From Mauremys mutica (taxonomy: Eukaryota; Chordata; Testudines; Geoemydidae), in assembly GCF_020497125.1 (NCBI RefSeq), contig NC_059072.1, positions 277,866,045 to 277,930,044 of the forward strand: a DNA stretch of 64,000 nucleotides. The letters run 5' to 3'. Below are positions 18,829 through 31,618 of this stretch, piece by piece. The translations under genes and the position numbers were made by a program. The notes under the pieces were generated by a model. The model had not been told where the DNA came from, did not search any database, and saw only the letters and a list, made by a program, of their open reading frames with translations. Position 1 is the stretch's first letter; each line of letters begins with the position of its first letter.

Positions 18829-21401
18829 TGGCCGAACAATACAGGACAAAGCTGTATCTGCTGTAAGAGCTGCATTCCAGTGCCTGGGTTGCTAAAGTGG
18901 CTAAAGTTGGAGAACTGCTGACCTAAGGTGTACTTTCCACTGAAATTTATGGTATATTTATGCAGCAGTTAAACACCTGTGGCTGGCCTGGGTCCGCTGA
19001 CTTGAGCTTGCAGTGGGGTGGGTCCCAGAGCCTGAGCTCTAGTGTGAGCCTGAATGTCTACACTGTGAGCCCCACAGCCTGAGTCAGGTGACACAAGCCA
19101 ACCACGGGTGTTTAATTGATGAATATACATACCCTTACAGAAGAATAACAAAATGTGAAGAACTGTGGGGAGGAAACACCAGTGGAGTTACCACATAATA
19201 GGTGTTTAAGAAAAGTTTTCACAAGTATTCCAAATACTTTTTGCAGGTATTAAATGTTATTCTTTAAGAAATGGTATAGAACTCTGTTGGAAGTTTAACT
19301 CTTTGAAATATTTATTTTATTTCATTTTATTTTATTTAAAATCCTAAAAGGACTGAGCTCTAGCTTCTGCCTCAACAGTGAAGTAGGATGAAGTGCAGCA
19401 GAAAAAGAAAAAAAAGTCCTAGTTATCTTAGCTCAACACCCCTTTGAGTCAGAGGCCCAGTTGTGATTTACTACTATGTCAGCAACTCTTGTCAGGCCTG
19501 ACATACTCATTACACCTCACACACTAGTGTCAATGCTGCTCCTTTCTAGTTACACTCAGCAGCACCTCACAGGATCAAACCCATATTCTGCTGTATTATA
19601 ATGGTAATACATGGTAGTTTCTCTTTGCAGTGGGTTGTGTATACATTTTTCTCCTGTTATTGTCTCCACAGCTGACCCCTCACAGTTTTGCTTTGAAACT
19701 GGAATTAAAATACATCCATGATTTCAAAGTGATACATTATCACAACTGCTCATTTCAGCTGATTTTGATGCAAACCCATATACTGGCCCAAGTTCACCCC
19801 AAAGTCACATGAAATATTTTTGAACCTTAACAAATTTTTCAGTGAATTTGATCAAAGCTTCAGGATTGTACAAATGCTTGAAACCAGGCAAATTTAATGT
19901 GATTTGGGGCTTTGTGGTGAATATTCTGAACAGCCCTATTTATAATGCCAATGACATTTCACATGGTGTAACATGATAGCACTGAGTGGATTTCAAGCAA
20001 AAGAGAAAGAATGCACAAGTAGAACCAGACCTTCAAGGTAAGGAGCAACCTTAAATGCATTCAGAGAAAGCTGAAGGAATGTTATCTTACAAAACCAGGC
20101 AACTATTCTGCACCTAAATAGGTCTTACTATTTTTCCTTATGGTTAGCAAGTGTCATCACTTGTCACTAGTATGGCTTACCTATATATTTTCAACTTCTG
20201 GAACCTCTGAAAAGCCAGTAAAGAATCATATGTGCATACTACCTACATAAATTACTATGAATTATAGAAGCAATAAATGTATGTGTTTAAGAGACAGAAT
20301 GTGACAACTGATTGGTTGTAGGGTTAGTGTTATGGGTCCTATATGTATTTCAATGGGATTTCTTCGGAACAAAATGGCCATTTAGGAAGAAAGAATGAAC
20401 CCATACATTTTAAGTTACATTAGATGGGGAAATGTCTTTGAACATTATTTAGTTGCAGGTTTGAATGGGAATTATCTGAAGTGAAAGGGCAACAGGAAAT
20501 GTAGCATCCCAAAACATAAATACAGAAAATCTGGGTTTAAATCCTGGTTTAGATGAAGTAGCCAGAATCCTACAGGCCAATTTTCCACATCATAAAACAA
20601 CCAGATAACAAAGTACAACTACAGTCATTACTTAAATAGACCCAGGACAGTATTAGCAAGTATTTGTGAGGAACTTTTATACGACTTGATCCAGCTATTG
20701 TTCAAGCCAATGTAAAAATCCCAGTGGCCACTGGATTGGGTCCACACTAGGGTGATGAGTTCCATAGAAATGCCTATAAAAAATAAGATGTATTGCAGGT
20801 CAGGTTTGAAGTGCTGTAACTGGCAGTACTATTAGTCCTTAACATTTATGAGCATTAATTTCATATAAAAGTAAATCAAACCTTTACAAATTATTGATGC
20901 CAGGTGTGGAGGGAGACTGTACAAGATGAAATGGCCTTCCTCCTTCGGAAACTATGTAGCTAAAATTTAGAGAAACCTATGCCTGGGATTTTTCATGGTT
21001 CCACATGACATATCAATTATTGTCTTTGAATATATATCATGCCATAGTGAGCCAAATTCATTTGAGGTGTAAACAACACCAGACCTGTATTTCGCTTGTT
21101 TAAAACGACATCCTGAATTGCTTTGTGGGAAACAACTAGGTTCATATACAGCCCTGCATTTATTTCCTTCCTTTCTTCAGTTGCTGTTTCACCCTTTGAC
21201 TTTTAGGTCACAGTAACTTAAATTATCAATGTATATAGTCTTTCAGTTACCAATAATTTTATTAGTTATTGATACTGTAATTGTAAGATACCATATGATA
21301 GAAAAATATATGTCCAGTCTTTAAATATGGCCACAGCCCCATCAGCATAATATCTGTCCATGTGTCAAATATTAATGAATGTATCTGAAAAACCTCTGAG
21401 G
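18829..21401. other. Unassigned AT-rich DNA
   Basis: No gene and no clear transposon. There is a TTTTA-rich simple stretch at about 19308-19340. Open frames here are short and without domains. Confidence 0.45.
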
Positions 21402-21409
21402 TAGTAGAT

Positions 21410-21741
21410 CAGGGGTCGGCAACCTCTGGCACATGGCTGACCGGGTAAGCACCCTGGCGGGCCGGGCCAGTTTGTTTATGTGCTGCGTTGGCAGGTTTGG
21501 CTGTCTGCGGCTCCCACTGGCTGCGATTCGCCATCCCAGGCCAATGGGGGTGGCGGGAAGCCGCGGCCAGCACATCCCTCGCCCGCGCTGCTTTCCGCTG
21601 CCCCCATTGGCCTGGGACGGTGAACCGCGGCTAGTGGGAGCCGTGTTGGCCGAACCTACCGACGCGACAGATAAACAAACTGGCCCGGCCCGCCAGAGTG
21701 CTTACCCTGGCGAGCCATGTGCCAGAGGTTGCCGACCCCGG
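21410..21741. mobile_element. hAT-like element, complete (GGTCGGCAACC family)
   Basis: Left end CAGGGGTCGGCAACCTCTGG; right end CCAGAGGTTGCCGACCCCGG (last bases diverged from CCCCTG). Exact 8-bp duplication TAGTAGAT (21402-21409 and 21742-21749). Nearly palindromic, GC-rich, non-coding. It inserted into a MIR/CORE-like SINE that resumes at 21750. Confidence 0.92.
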
Positions 21742-21749
21742 TAGTAGAT

Positions 21750-21900
21750 TATCTCCATTTTACAAATGAAAACTAATGTACAGAGAAATTAAGGCACTTG
21801 CCCAAAGTCACGCAGTAGGTTTTTGGCAGAGTTGGGGATTAATTCTCCTGAGCCCCAGTCTCGTTCCTTAACCATAATGCTATCCTCCTCTCTTTAGTTA
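21750..21900 (+). repeat. MIR/CORE-like SINE relic
   Basis: Order of segments ATCTCCATTTTACAAATG, AATTAAGGCACTTGCCCAAA, GTCACGCAGTAGG, CCCCAGTCTCG and CCTTAACCATAATGCT is typical of an old amniote SINE. Its left part may lie before the hAT insertion. Confidence 0.6.
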
Positions 21901-22330
21901 ATTCTTGGGAGAATTTTTAGTTCCATAATGTGAGCCCTGCAAGCCTGACTCCTTCAACCCGGGCTATGAGACTCGCTGCTCCGGGCTCTGTAGGCATATA
22001 ATGAACTTGGCCTAATAAGTCAATTTAGAAAAAAAATCTCTATTGTAAATGATTATTCAATTAAGAAACCAAGGTAGTAGAAAAGCCAGTGTCTTTCCAC
22101 TTGAATTGCAACTTCAGTTTAAAAATGTTAAACGTGAGACAGAGGTTGAGCTAAAAAACCCAGAAGTGTGGAGATCTTTTAATTAACCTCAACTATTTTA
22201 AGAAGTGGAAATGTAGTTACAAGAACCAGTATTTTTCACTTATCTTCCAAAAGACAGCAAGCATCGCTGCTTCTACCATGTTCATATTGATTAATCATTG
22301 TCCTATGATATGCCACATATATTTTCCAAA
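21901..22330. other. Unassigned DNA
   Basis: Nothing recognised. Confidence 0.4.
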
Positions 22331-22427
22331 TATGAAGAAGAGCTCTGTGTGATTCAAAAGCTTGTCTCTCTCACTGACAGAAGTTGGTCCAGTAAAATAT
22401 ATTACCTCGTCCACCTTGTCTGTCAGG
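22331..22427 (+). mobile_element. Fragment of foldback family B
   Basis: Right-arm piece of the element at 4798-5518: ATGAAGA and AGAGCTCTGTGTGATTC, then AAAAGCTTGTCTCTCTCAC, AGAAGTTGGTCCAGTAAAAT and TTACCTCGTCCACCTTGTC. The first box is ATGAAGA (22332-22338) where CTGAAGA is expected, and GAAA has become AAAA. Confidence 0.7.
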
Positions 22428-23502
22428 CACTTTCTAGACATTTGAGAGAAACACTGGTTTTACTTTTTGTACTGGCCAGAAAGTCTGAATTTCAGTCATA
22501 CTGTAGCTTCTATATAATAATGCCCAATTTGTAGAAGACTGTTCCATTAGCATAAGCTTGAATGATTACATTCAGACCTGACTTAAGTGCGGTGCAGTTC
22601 CCCAATCTAATTAATGGGAATTACATCTGCTTAAACAATTCGGCCTGATTTTTTAAATCCATCTCTTCCACAATTTTCTTTTAATAACAGCTCCTCATGC
22701 AAATAGTCAGTGAAGCTTCAAGTCACAACATTTGGACATCCATATGGCAAATATAACATGATTCCACTGAATTCTGAATTTCAACCATAAATGGGAAATA
22801 TAATAAGTGTATTAAATGAACAAAAAGCAAACAAAGATAAGGATGAAATGAGCCATCTATTATTCACTACTGAAAAACAAGACTTGTCTGCACGAGGAAA
22901 ATTGCTAGCCATTTTTCAGCTGCCCAGCTACTACTAGCAATGTATCTCTGTAGAAGTGCCACAGATAGCCTAGATTAGATAATATTGTAAAAATGCATGA
23001 GCCCAACCTACTCTAGGACCAGTGCAGCTGCATTTATGTTGCAAAACTTCCTAGTATAAATGTACCTTTATAGTGTGTAATCCTGCACTGACTGCTAGGG
23101 AGAGATGGTAATTTCTTTCTTCAGAATAAAAATTCCCCAGCAGTTTCAGTTAGACTTAGTTTGAATTAAAATTTCAGCAAAAAATATTACAATTTAAACA
23201 AAAAGAACACAAATCATTTGCCAGGAGTTAGAAAAAATGACTAATTGTGTAACAATCACATTCTTCCTAATCAATATTGACATACATTGTGGGATTCTAA
23301 TCAACAACCGAATTAGGGAAGTCTATAAATGTCTGCACTCAATGATTAGTGTTATCAATGAAATTAGTCAGACTAACAGTAATTGGTGTTTCTCCTATTT
23401 TGTCCTACAATACTGTTTACCTTTCCGTCTTTTTTCTTACTCCACTTCTTGTGTCACTACCCAGAGTTATTGTGTGTATATTTGAACAGTGACACTCATA
23501 GT
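22428..23502. other. Unassigned AT-rich DNA
   Basis: No gene or clear repeat; frames at 23237-23568 overlap one another and lack domains. Confidence 0.4.
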
Positions 23503-24437
23503 CATGGCCCTACCAAATTCATGGTCCATTTTGGTAAATTTCACAGTCATACGAAATTAAAAATCTGAAATTTCACAGATTCAGATATTTAAATTTGAAA
23601 TGTCACAGTATTGTAACCATGGGGGTACAAACCCAAAAGAGTGTTGTTGGGGTGGGAGGTTTGCAAGACTATTGTAGGGGGGTATTGCCACCATTACTTC
23701 TGTGTGGCTGCTGGCTGCAGCACCACCTTCAGAGCTGGGTGGCTGGAGAGTGGCAGCTGCTAGCCGGGCACCCAGGTCTGAAGACAGCACCATTTCCAGC
23801 AGCTATGCAGAAGTCAGGGTAGCAATACCATGCCAGCCTGACTTCTGCGTTGCTGCTGGAGGTGGCAATGCCTTCAGTGCTTGACTCTCAGCCAGCAGCT
23901 GTGGAGCTTCCTGCAGTTGGGAGAGGTTCCTGGATGTGGGTCTGACCTGGCCCCTGGAGCAGCCTGTGCAGGGGAAGAAGAAGTCACGTCTCTTCCCAGC
24001 CCAGCCAGGACTAGCAGCTGCAGCCCAGTGCATGGTAGGAGCCTCAGGACAGTGTGCCCCCAGTCTTGCCCTTCCCCGACTCTGGGCCCTGTGCTTGGGA
24101 TTAAAGAGGCCTTGGGTTGTTTGTCAGTGTGGGGGAGGGATGGGGGTGACCGCAGAGTCCCCCATCCACAGTGCCCTGGGCAGTCACCCACATCGCCCAT
24201 CATAAGGTCACTCCTACACCACCCTCTACCATGCTACCCTCACTTCTGTCCTGCTGCTGGCAATGGAGCTGCCTACCCACCCAGCAGCTGCTGCTCTCCA
24301 GCCATCCCGCTCTGAATGCAGTGCAGAAGTAAGGGTGGCAATACTGTGACCCCTCTACAATAGCCAGATTTCACAGGGGAGACCAGATTTCAATTTGTGA
24401 TCCATTTTTCATGGCTAAGAATTTAGTAAGAAGGCCT
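23503..24437. mobile_element. Long hAT-like non-autonomous element
   Basis: Left end CATGGCCCTACCAAATTCA and right end around TTCATGGCTAAGAATTTAGT are decayed inverted repeats (the family starts CAGGGCCCTACCAAATTCAC as I remember it). Next to the ends are TTTCACAG-rich segments in both orientations. The inside is GC-rich, with diverged repeats such as CAGAAGTCAGGGTAGCAAT and CAGAAGTAAGGGTGGCAAT. Long frames on both strands (23874-24315) come from this GC-rich interior and show no transposase motif. Confidence 0.65.
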
Positions 24438-24667
24438 TACTTATCATTCAGAGAGATTCATTACATCAGAAGACCCTTGATATTACTCAAACATAATTGT
24501 GTGCAATAAATTAAGTCTAGTAGCCAAAGTACAGTATTATTGTTTAGTTTTTCCTCCCTCCTGTAACATATTTCCACTCTTATCATTATATAATGAGCAA
24601 AAACTTCTTGTGAATCACTGTGAATGGTGTTAAGGAGGTGTTATCTCCCTTATACCTAGTTAGGAGA
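24438..24667. other. Unassigned DNA
   Basis: Nothing recognised. Confidence 0.4.
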
Positions 24668-24995
24668 GGATATATAAGAACATTAGTACAGCCATACTGA
24701 GTCAGATCAAAGGTTCATCTAGCTTGGTATACTGTCTTCCAACAGTGGCCAATGCCAGGTACTTCAGAGGGAATAGATATCACAGGCAATCACTGAGTGA
24801 TCCATCCCCTGTTAGCCACTCCCAGCTTCTGGCAATCAGAAGAGCATGGAGTTGCAATGAAAAGCATGGGGTGGCATCCCTGACCATCTTGGCTAATAGC
24901 CATTGATGAACCTATCCTCCATGAACTTATCTACTTCTTTTTTGAGCTCCGTTATAATGTTGGCCTTTACAACATCCCTTGACAATTAATCATAT
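24668..24995. mobile_element. LINE-type repeat fragment, probably CR1 group
   Basis: I recognise a common turtle repeat by AGAACATTAGTACAGCCATA, CAGATCAAAGGTTCATCTAG, ACAGTGGCCAATGCCAGGT, GATCCATCCCCTGTTAGCC, CTTGGCTAATAGCCATTGAT and TATCCTCCATGAACTTATC. No intact frame. CR1 affinity is from memory, and the orientation is not certain. Confidence 0.6.
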
Positions 24996-25119
24996 GGAAT
25001 ATCTCTCTCATACACATTTTTCTGTTTCCTGAGTTTATTGATTTTGTTAAACATTAATAATCTCTTAGTATATTTTTTTGGTTAATCTCATTTTTCTTTT
25101 TGTAACTGGCCGGGCAGAT

Positions 25120-26150
25120 GGCACTTTAATTGTGACATTTGCAAGCCAAGTGCCAGCTCTGGCCAGTACTTCAGCATCAGCTGAGAATTGATAAACTCAC
25201 AGCTGAAGCCAGACCAGCTCACTTGTGTGAATATAGTTCAAAGTTGGTGTTAAAATATGATTAGTGTTTAAATTTAATGAAAAACTGGGGAGACGTTGCA
25301 TGCATTTTTTTTCACTTATCTGTACCTGTATCTGTTATAATGCAATAGCAAACATTTGCATTATATATAACACTGTAACTAAGTAACCCATTAAATAAGT
25401 GAGAATCTTGCTGTAATGCAAATAAAGAAATTTAACAGGAAAGTGATAATTCCTGTGGATGGTCATTTTGTGTGAGATCCTAAGCCCTGTGAAAAAGGGA
25501 CCTGCATGGAAATTGCTGCTGTCAGGTTGGTTTCTGTGAGAAGAAGCTATAAATATGGACACAAGGAAACATTCTAGATCTCTTGGATGTTTGCATTCTA
25601 TCAGTGCAGAAAACTGGAAAAGGATATTGAGATCCCCAGAATTATTCTGGGTAGCCTGAAAGACTTTTGGGAAACTGGCAGAACACTACATCTCTGCTAC
25701 CTTTTGAAATTATAGACTCTGACTCACTCTACATATATTTTTGCATGCTTTAATCTCTCAATAACTCATTAATTTTTTTCTCAGCTATTAAGCCTTCAGT
25801 TAGTTTACTATATAATTGACTACCAGTATTGTCTTTGGTGTGGGATCTGGGATGCAAAGTGACTTGGGTGAGTGACTGTTTTCTTGGGACCTGGTGTAAC
25901 CTGAATATTTTGTGATTTTTGGTGTAAGTGACAGTCCAACTTGCCTGGGTGGTAAAATGGACTGGAGTGTTTAAGGGGATTGTCTGTGACTCCACTATAA
26001 GACTAATGTAATACTTTGGGAGTTCACATTTTGGTACTGGGTTGGTTCAATCTAATTATAGAACATACTCCTAATTGGAGTGCCTGCCCTGCTTTTAGAC
26101 AGTCTACCTTGAGATTGGCCCTCTCAGTCATGAGTCTCTCCATGCAACTT
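25120..26150 (+). mobile_element. LTR-like element, fullest copy of the family
   Basis: The fullest copy in the window of the family split at 11626-12165 and 14124-14345. It has a TATAAAT box at 25548-25554 in the middle, no coding sequence, and ends near CATGAGTCTCTCC. Shared blocks with the split copy are listed there. An LTR or LTR-like role (promoter in the middle, no ORF) is inference; I see no partner LTR nearby. Confidence 0.5.
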
Positions 26151-27039
26151 GCCACCCATTAGTTAGGGCTGACCTAGACTATTTTAATCTTGGGCACTTC
26201 AATTTTTTCTCATTTTTATTTCTGAATCTGTTTGTCATGGGCTTCTACTATTATTCATTCTCTACTGTAGTCTTAATTGTCAGTTTGTCTTGTAAAATCC
26301 TTGCCACATACCCCAACAGGTACATACAATACAATTATCTATCTTAAATATTTATGTGGCCTTCATTACCACAGTACCAGAGCACATCACCATTGTTAAT
26401 GTATTCATTTTTCTAACACTCATATGGTAGGGATTGGGAAATACTGTTATCCCCATTTTACAGAAAGGAGACTGAGGCATGAAGAGATTAAGTGACAGAA
26501 CACGGAGTTGATCTCAGGTTAGCACCTTAACAACTATCTCTTCCTTCCTCTGATATGACTAAATATGACATACCATATTAGTAATTTTCTTACATTATTA
26601 CCCAGTGATTTTTTTTCTTGTAAAATGAACATTTTTTGCATTGTGAAGGATGTAAATTGCTAATCACAAGCAAAACTGCATTCTGACTTGAAAAAATATG
26701 GTTACAGTGTGTATATTGTTTGATTTTCAAAACAGCTATAGTCTGCATCAAAAGCAAGTTGTCGGCTCAGGGAAATCTGAAGGAAAGGGAAGTTTGGAGA
26801 GCCTTTACAGTTTTAAATGGAATGCCCAAATGAAACCATAATGCTGGAGGCTGAGCATTTCTTTTTATTTTACTCTGCATCGTGTGCATTTTCTTTGTTA
26901 ATGTGGTATCTAACTTCTGACTACAGCATTGTAAACTAAATTTGGCAAGATATCAAGCACGGTTAGTAACGGCTTCTTGTTCCCTGAAGCAGCCAATGCT
27001 TGCAATGAGGTCTAGGAAAAAAGCAGACCTCAACAAACT
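26151..27039. other. Unassigned DNA with SINE relic
   Basis: Mostly unassigned. A MIR/CORE-like piece at about 26440-26515 includes ATCCCCATTTTACAGAAAGG, AGACTGAGGCATGAAGAG and ATTAAGTGACAGAAC. Confidence 0.45.
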
Positions 27040-28415
27040 GAGAGAACTGGTAAGAAAGGTACAGGGGAAGAGAAATCTAAGGGATAAAGGATTTCAGGAG
27101 ATCTAGCAGTTTTTCAAAGAGACAATATTAAAGGCACGGCTGCAAACCAAAAGAAGATTGAGGGGAGATATGATTGCTCTCTATAAATATATCAGAGAGA
27201 TAAGTACCAGGGAGGGAGAAGAATTATTTAAACTCAGTACTAATGTGGACACAAGAACAAATGGATATAAACTGGCCATTAGGAAGTTTAGACTTGAAAT
27301 TAGATGAAGGTTTCTAACCATCAGAAGAGTGAAGTTCTGGAATAGACTTCCAAGGGGAGCAGTGGAGGCAAAAGACATATCAGGCTTCAAGAATAAGCTT
27401 GATAAGTTTATGGAAGGGATGGTATGATGGGATAGCCTAATTTAGGCTATTAATTGATCTTTGACTATTAGCGGTAAATATGCCCAATGGCCTGTGATGG
27501 GACACTAGAGAGCATGGGATCTGAGTTACTACAGATAATTTTTTCCTGGATGTCTGGCTGCTGAGTCTTGCCCACATGCTCAGGGTTTAGCTGATCTCCA
27601 TATTTGGGGTCAGGAAATAATTTTCCTCCAGGGAAGATTGGCAGAGGCTTTGGGGGTTTTTCGCCTTCCTCTGCATTGTGGGGCACAGGTCACTTGCTGG
27701 AGGATTCTCTGCACCTTGATGTCTTTAATATACAAATTGAGGACTTCAATAGCTCAGACATAGGTCAGGGGTTTGTTACAGGATTGAGTGGGTGAGATTC
27801 TGTGGCCTAAGTTGTGCAGTAGGTCAGACTAGAGGATCATAATGGACTTCTGACCTTAAAGTCTATGAGTCTAAATTATCCCAATGCAAACAAAAGATAG
27901 GCAGAACAGTAAGAGGCCAATATGTTTCCCTCTCCTGAGGTGTTTAATGCCTGTTCTGCTTCAGTCTTCATTTTAAAAAGTTTAATGGTGACCAGATACT
28001 CAACACAATTAATATTAACAAGGGGGAAGGAACACAATCCAAAATAGGGAAAGACTAGGTTAAAAAATAGTCGGCAGGGCCTGATCAAACACATCCTAGG
28101 GCAGTTAAAGAATTAGCTGAATCAATCACAGAGCCATTAGAAATTATATCTGAGAACTCATGGAAAACTGGTGAGGTCCCAGATGACTGGAGAAGGCTAA
28201 CATAGTCCCTATCTTTAAACAGGGGAACAAAGAGGACCCAGGGACTTATAGACCAGTCAGCCTAACTTTGATTCCTGGAAAGGAACTGGAACAAATTGTA
28301 AAAGAGTCATACTGTAAGCAACTAGAGGATAATAGCATTATAAGAAATAGCCAGCATGGATTTATCAAGAACAAACCATGCCAAACCAGCCTAAATTCCC
28401 TTCTTTACTGGTATA
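27040..28415 (+). mobile_element. CR1 LINE mosaic, sense
   Basis: At least two sense CR1 pieces. The first holds a short ORF2-like segment (27060-27130, FFKETILKARLQTK), then jumps to the C-terminal region (27140-27300: KRRLRGDMIALYKYIRE, KLAIRKFRLEIR) and a full 3' UTR, ending near 27875 with AGGTCAGACTAGAGGATCAT and TATGAGTCTA. The second (27876-28410) encodes GPDQTHPRAVKELAES and NSWKTGEVPDDWRR, then a broken fingers region with SQHGF-like residues. Stops and indels are frequent. Confidence 0.8.
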
Positions 28416-29500
28416 CCTCCACCATGGAGCTTACCTTGATTCCTGGGTGTCTCTATGTGCTAGTGACTCACAGACACTGTCCTGAGAGGAAGGGCAGACT
28501 TAGAATATGCTTGGCAACCAAGAGGGAGAGGGGAAAAATACTATTCCAAGCAGTAAGGGCCCATTTCAGTCAGGGGAGGATAGAAGGTGTGCCTGAATGG
28601 CAGGCAACATCTGCTCAGAGGAGAAGCAGTGTCTCAGAAAGGAGGGGACAGAGTCAAATTATTGACAATTAAAAAGCCCAGGAAAAAGAGTTAGCCAGAG
28701 ATGACTAACTCTGGGAGCACTGAGAGAGGGGAGACGCCATTTTGGAGGAGTCTGGAACCATACCCTGAAAGGGAAGGATTTGTTGTGGAATGAGCTCCTG
28801 AGTCCCAGGTTTGCATGTAGGGTTCCTCCTGAGAACTAGCCTCTGGGTACCTGGAAACAATATCCCTCATCTTGGTCCTTTACCCATTCAAAGTAATTCA
28901 CAGTCAGTTACCATGTGACAAGTACTGCACTGGCTGCTAGTTCAAGGCTTCGTGCTTGCTGAGACAGTATCTTAGCACTAGGATAGGAGATTAGAGTTAG
29001 GATTTTGAGTAGTTATTATCATTTACATCTTGAGCCCTGCATCCCTTTACAGTGAGCGGAAATCTTGGGAAGAGAAGCAGCCTGATTCCTGCATGATGAG
29101 GACACCTGCCAGCAGTGATTGTCAGCCCCTCTTCAGCTGCTGAGGAGTCCAGATTCATCTCTGAACTTGAGGATCTGTCATGTGTACCATCTTTTAACAA
29201 GCCATCAAAATCATTTGGGAGACCCCTACTCCCTGAACCATGGCCTCAAGCCAGGGAGTAAGGGTTTGGGGATTTTATCACCTGCTGCCTATTAAACCTG
29301 TGGAGGGACTTACCATCTTATCCCCCGCATGAGTCTTTTGGTCTGTACTGAACCAAGTCAGCCAAGTTGCTAATTGGTGCACATAAGATATTGTACCAGG
29401 TCATCAAGGGTCCCTACGAAGTATGAGTACCAAAGATTATTGGAAATATCAGAATCTGTATGAGATGCAGAAAGATGCAGGGGCACTCTTAACATTAAGC
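28416..29500. other. Unassigned, purine-rich DNA
   Basis: No coding signal. The GC content is slightly higher than in the flanks, and it could be an old LTR or other repeat that I do not recognise. Confidence 0.35.
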
Positions 29501-29502
29501 AG

Positions 29503-29503
<1 letters not shown>

Positions 29504-29537
<34 letters not shown>
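29504..29537. repeat. (AT)n microsatellite
   Basis: Uninterrupted AT dinucleotides for about 30 bases. Confidence 0.95.
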
Positions 29538-29539
<2 letters not shown>

Positions 29540-30836
29540 AGTTGTTTCTTTCCTTTGTTTCTAAATATCTTTATAAGGCCTTCCCGGCTGCTTATGACAT
29601 ATTTCCTATTGACTGTAATGGGAGTTTGGCCTGAATAGGGTCTACAGGATTTGTCTCATTAGCTGGGATGTTGTGTTTGTTTTGTTATTTGCAAATGTTT
29701 GTTTGTGTTTTATTTATAATTAGATATGCGTGTCTTCATAATTAAATAAACAGGAATACACTTAAACATTGAGAACTGTTATAAAAGGGTAAATGCACAT
29801 TTTGATGTGTGCATGCAGCATTACTGTTTGTAGTTTGGTACACCAGTAACTGGTATGGCATTCCTATAGCCAGGTAGGAAATTGGATCCAGTTCTCTGTT
29901 CCACTCTTTCTGTTTTATGTGTTCTGTTGGCCTGAAGCAGCCAGTCAGCTAGGAGAGCTAACTTCATCAATATTCACTTTGTATAGGGAGAATTCCTAAG
30001 TGTCAGAAGTATTGTACAGGGACTCCCCACATCCTGACTGCTGTTTCAGAGGGTATGGCTATCAGAAAGGCTATGTAGCCAGGGATCCTTACACCCAGGC
30101 TGTCCCAAACTGCAAGAATAGTGTTGTATAAATAATAGTGGCCTGCTTCTAACTACACTGTGGACCTAACCCAGTCCCGGGAGTGTGGAAATGCAACAGT
30201 GGTGGAAAGCCACCATTGCTTTTCTGTTCTGGACATTGATTTTACTCACTTAAGATTCCATATCTTGAGCAGAGATGCAAATATCAAACCAGTTCTGCCA
30301 TAGGTTGACTGAAACTCAATAAGAGCAAACATACTATAAATACAGCTTTATAAGTTTGTTTGTGTTTGCAGCAAATATTTATTCCACTAATATATATATA
30401 CACACACGCCCTGGATAGATTAACTGAAGTAAATCCACTTGAAATAATTACCTTTCTAAATATGAACTAGGATAGGTGCATGGTGCTTGACTTCTGAGAA
30501 GAGCCCGCACTTGGGATCTGGCTTATCTACACATAGAGAGATTACACTCATTCTTCTGGAGAATGGTGACAATTATCCAATAAAAGAAGTAAATGAAACA
30601 AATCCTTATAGTCTCTTTTGGTAAGCCTTGTAACCTTAAGCATGTATGCTAATTGAGTGGATATGCTCATAATCTCAAGCAGCACAACACAATAGTCCCC
30701 AGATCAGGAAAAATAACCAAAAAAAAAATGATGACTTGGAAAACAGTTCTGGAAAAGGTACTCCCAGGTGATGTTTGTCCAGAATAATTTTTAGTTGTTG
30801 TTTATTCTCATATGTGAAGCCCATGATGAGATGTCA
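29538..30836. other. Unassigned AT-rich DNA
   Basis: No gene or clear repeat; a short TATATA/CACACA run at 30390-30407. Confidence 0.4.
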
Positions 30837-30890
30837 GTCAACAGAAGTTGGTCCAATAAAAGATATTAACTCACCCAACTTGTCTCTTTA
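30837..30890 (+). mobile_element. Fragment of foldback family B
   Basis: 3' end only: CAACAGAAGTTGGTCCAATA, AAAGATATTAACTCACCCAA and CTTGTCTC, as in the right arm of 4798-5518. Confidence 0.7.
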
Positions 30891-31470
30891 GTAAGATTCT
30901 CTGTCAGAATGAAGATATGTTGCTTGTTACGATCCATAATTGCAAATGTGGAATTTAGCCTCTAGCTTTCCTTTTAAGGATGATATGAACTCAGTTGAAA
31001 GACTCTATAGATTTAACAGATTGTATTTTTATTTGACTCATACCTTTCATATAATGGTGATCTGCTTAAAACTTTTGATACTTTTTCTGAAAGAAAATTC
31101 TCTACAACTGTCTTGAAATAAATCCTCTTATTAGTTTCTGTTCATGCTTTCTTGTTTCTTGTTTCCATATGGCTACATATCATGACCTTCTTTATATACA
31201 TCTCTTAACTGCCCATTGTACTGGATATATTTGTTAGTGGGGGATATTTCCCATTAAACTATTTACCTTCTCCAATGCTACTCCTACAAATGGGTTTGGG
31301 TGTCCTCAGTGGTGCACAAAATATACTCAATTTTCTTCTCAGAAGAACTTCCCTTTGCTGAGATAGGTCATCAGATTCCCTGGGTTGTGCAAAATTGTAT
31401 ATACCAGGTCTTGGCTTCTCTTTTTATTTTGAACCTAGACAATGCTTCAAATATTTCATTCACACTTATA
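30891..31470. other. Unassigned AT-rich DNA
   Basis: Nothing recognised. Confidence 0.4.
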
Positions 31471-31618
31471 AATAGAATCATAGAATATCAGGGTTGTAAG
31501 GGACCTCAGGAGGTCATCTAGTCCAACCCCTGCTCAAAGCAGGACCAATCCCCAACTAAATCATCCCAGCCAGGGCTTTGTCAAGCCTGACCTTAAAAAC
31601 CTCTAAGGAAGGAGTACA
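31471..31618 (-). mobile_element. CR1 3' end, antisense
   Basis: Starts with the CR1 terminal octamer-type repeat (AATAGAATCATAGAATATCA), then GGACCTCAGGAGGTCATCTA, GTCCAACCCCTGCTCAAAGC, AGGACCAATCCCCAAC and AGGGCTTTGTCAAGCCTGAC: the 3' UTR of a 5'-truncated CR1 on the minus strand. No coding part. Confidence 0.92.

Noticed and set aside
23874..24315. Frames of 109-144 codons on both strands
   Set aside because: They lie within the GC-rich interior of a hAT-like element and have no transposase motif.
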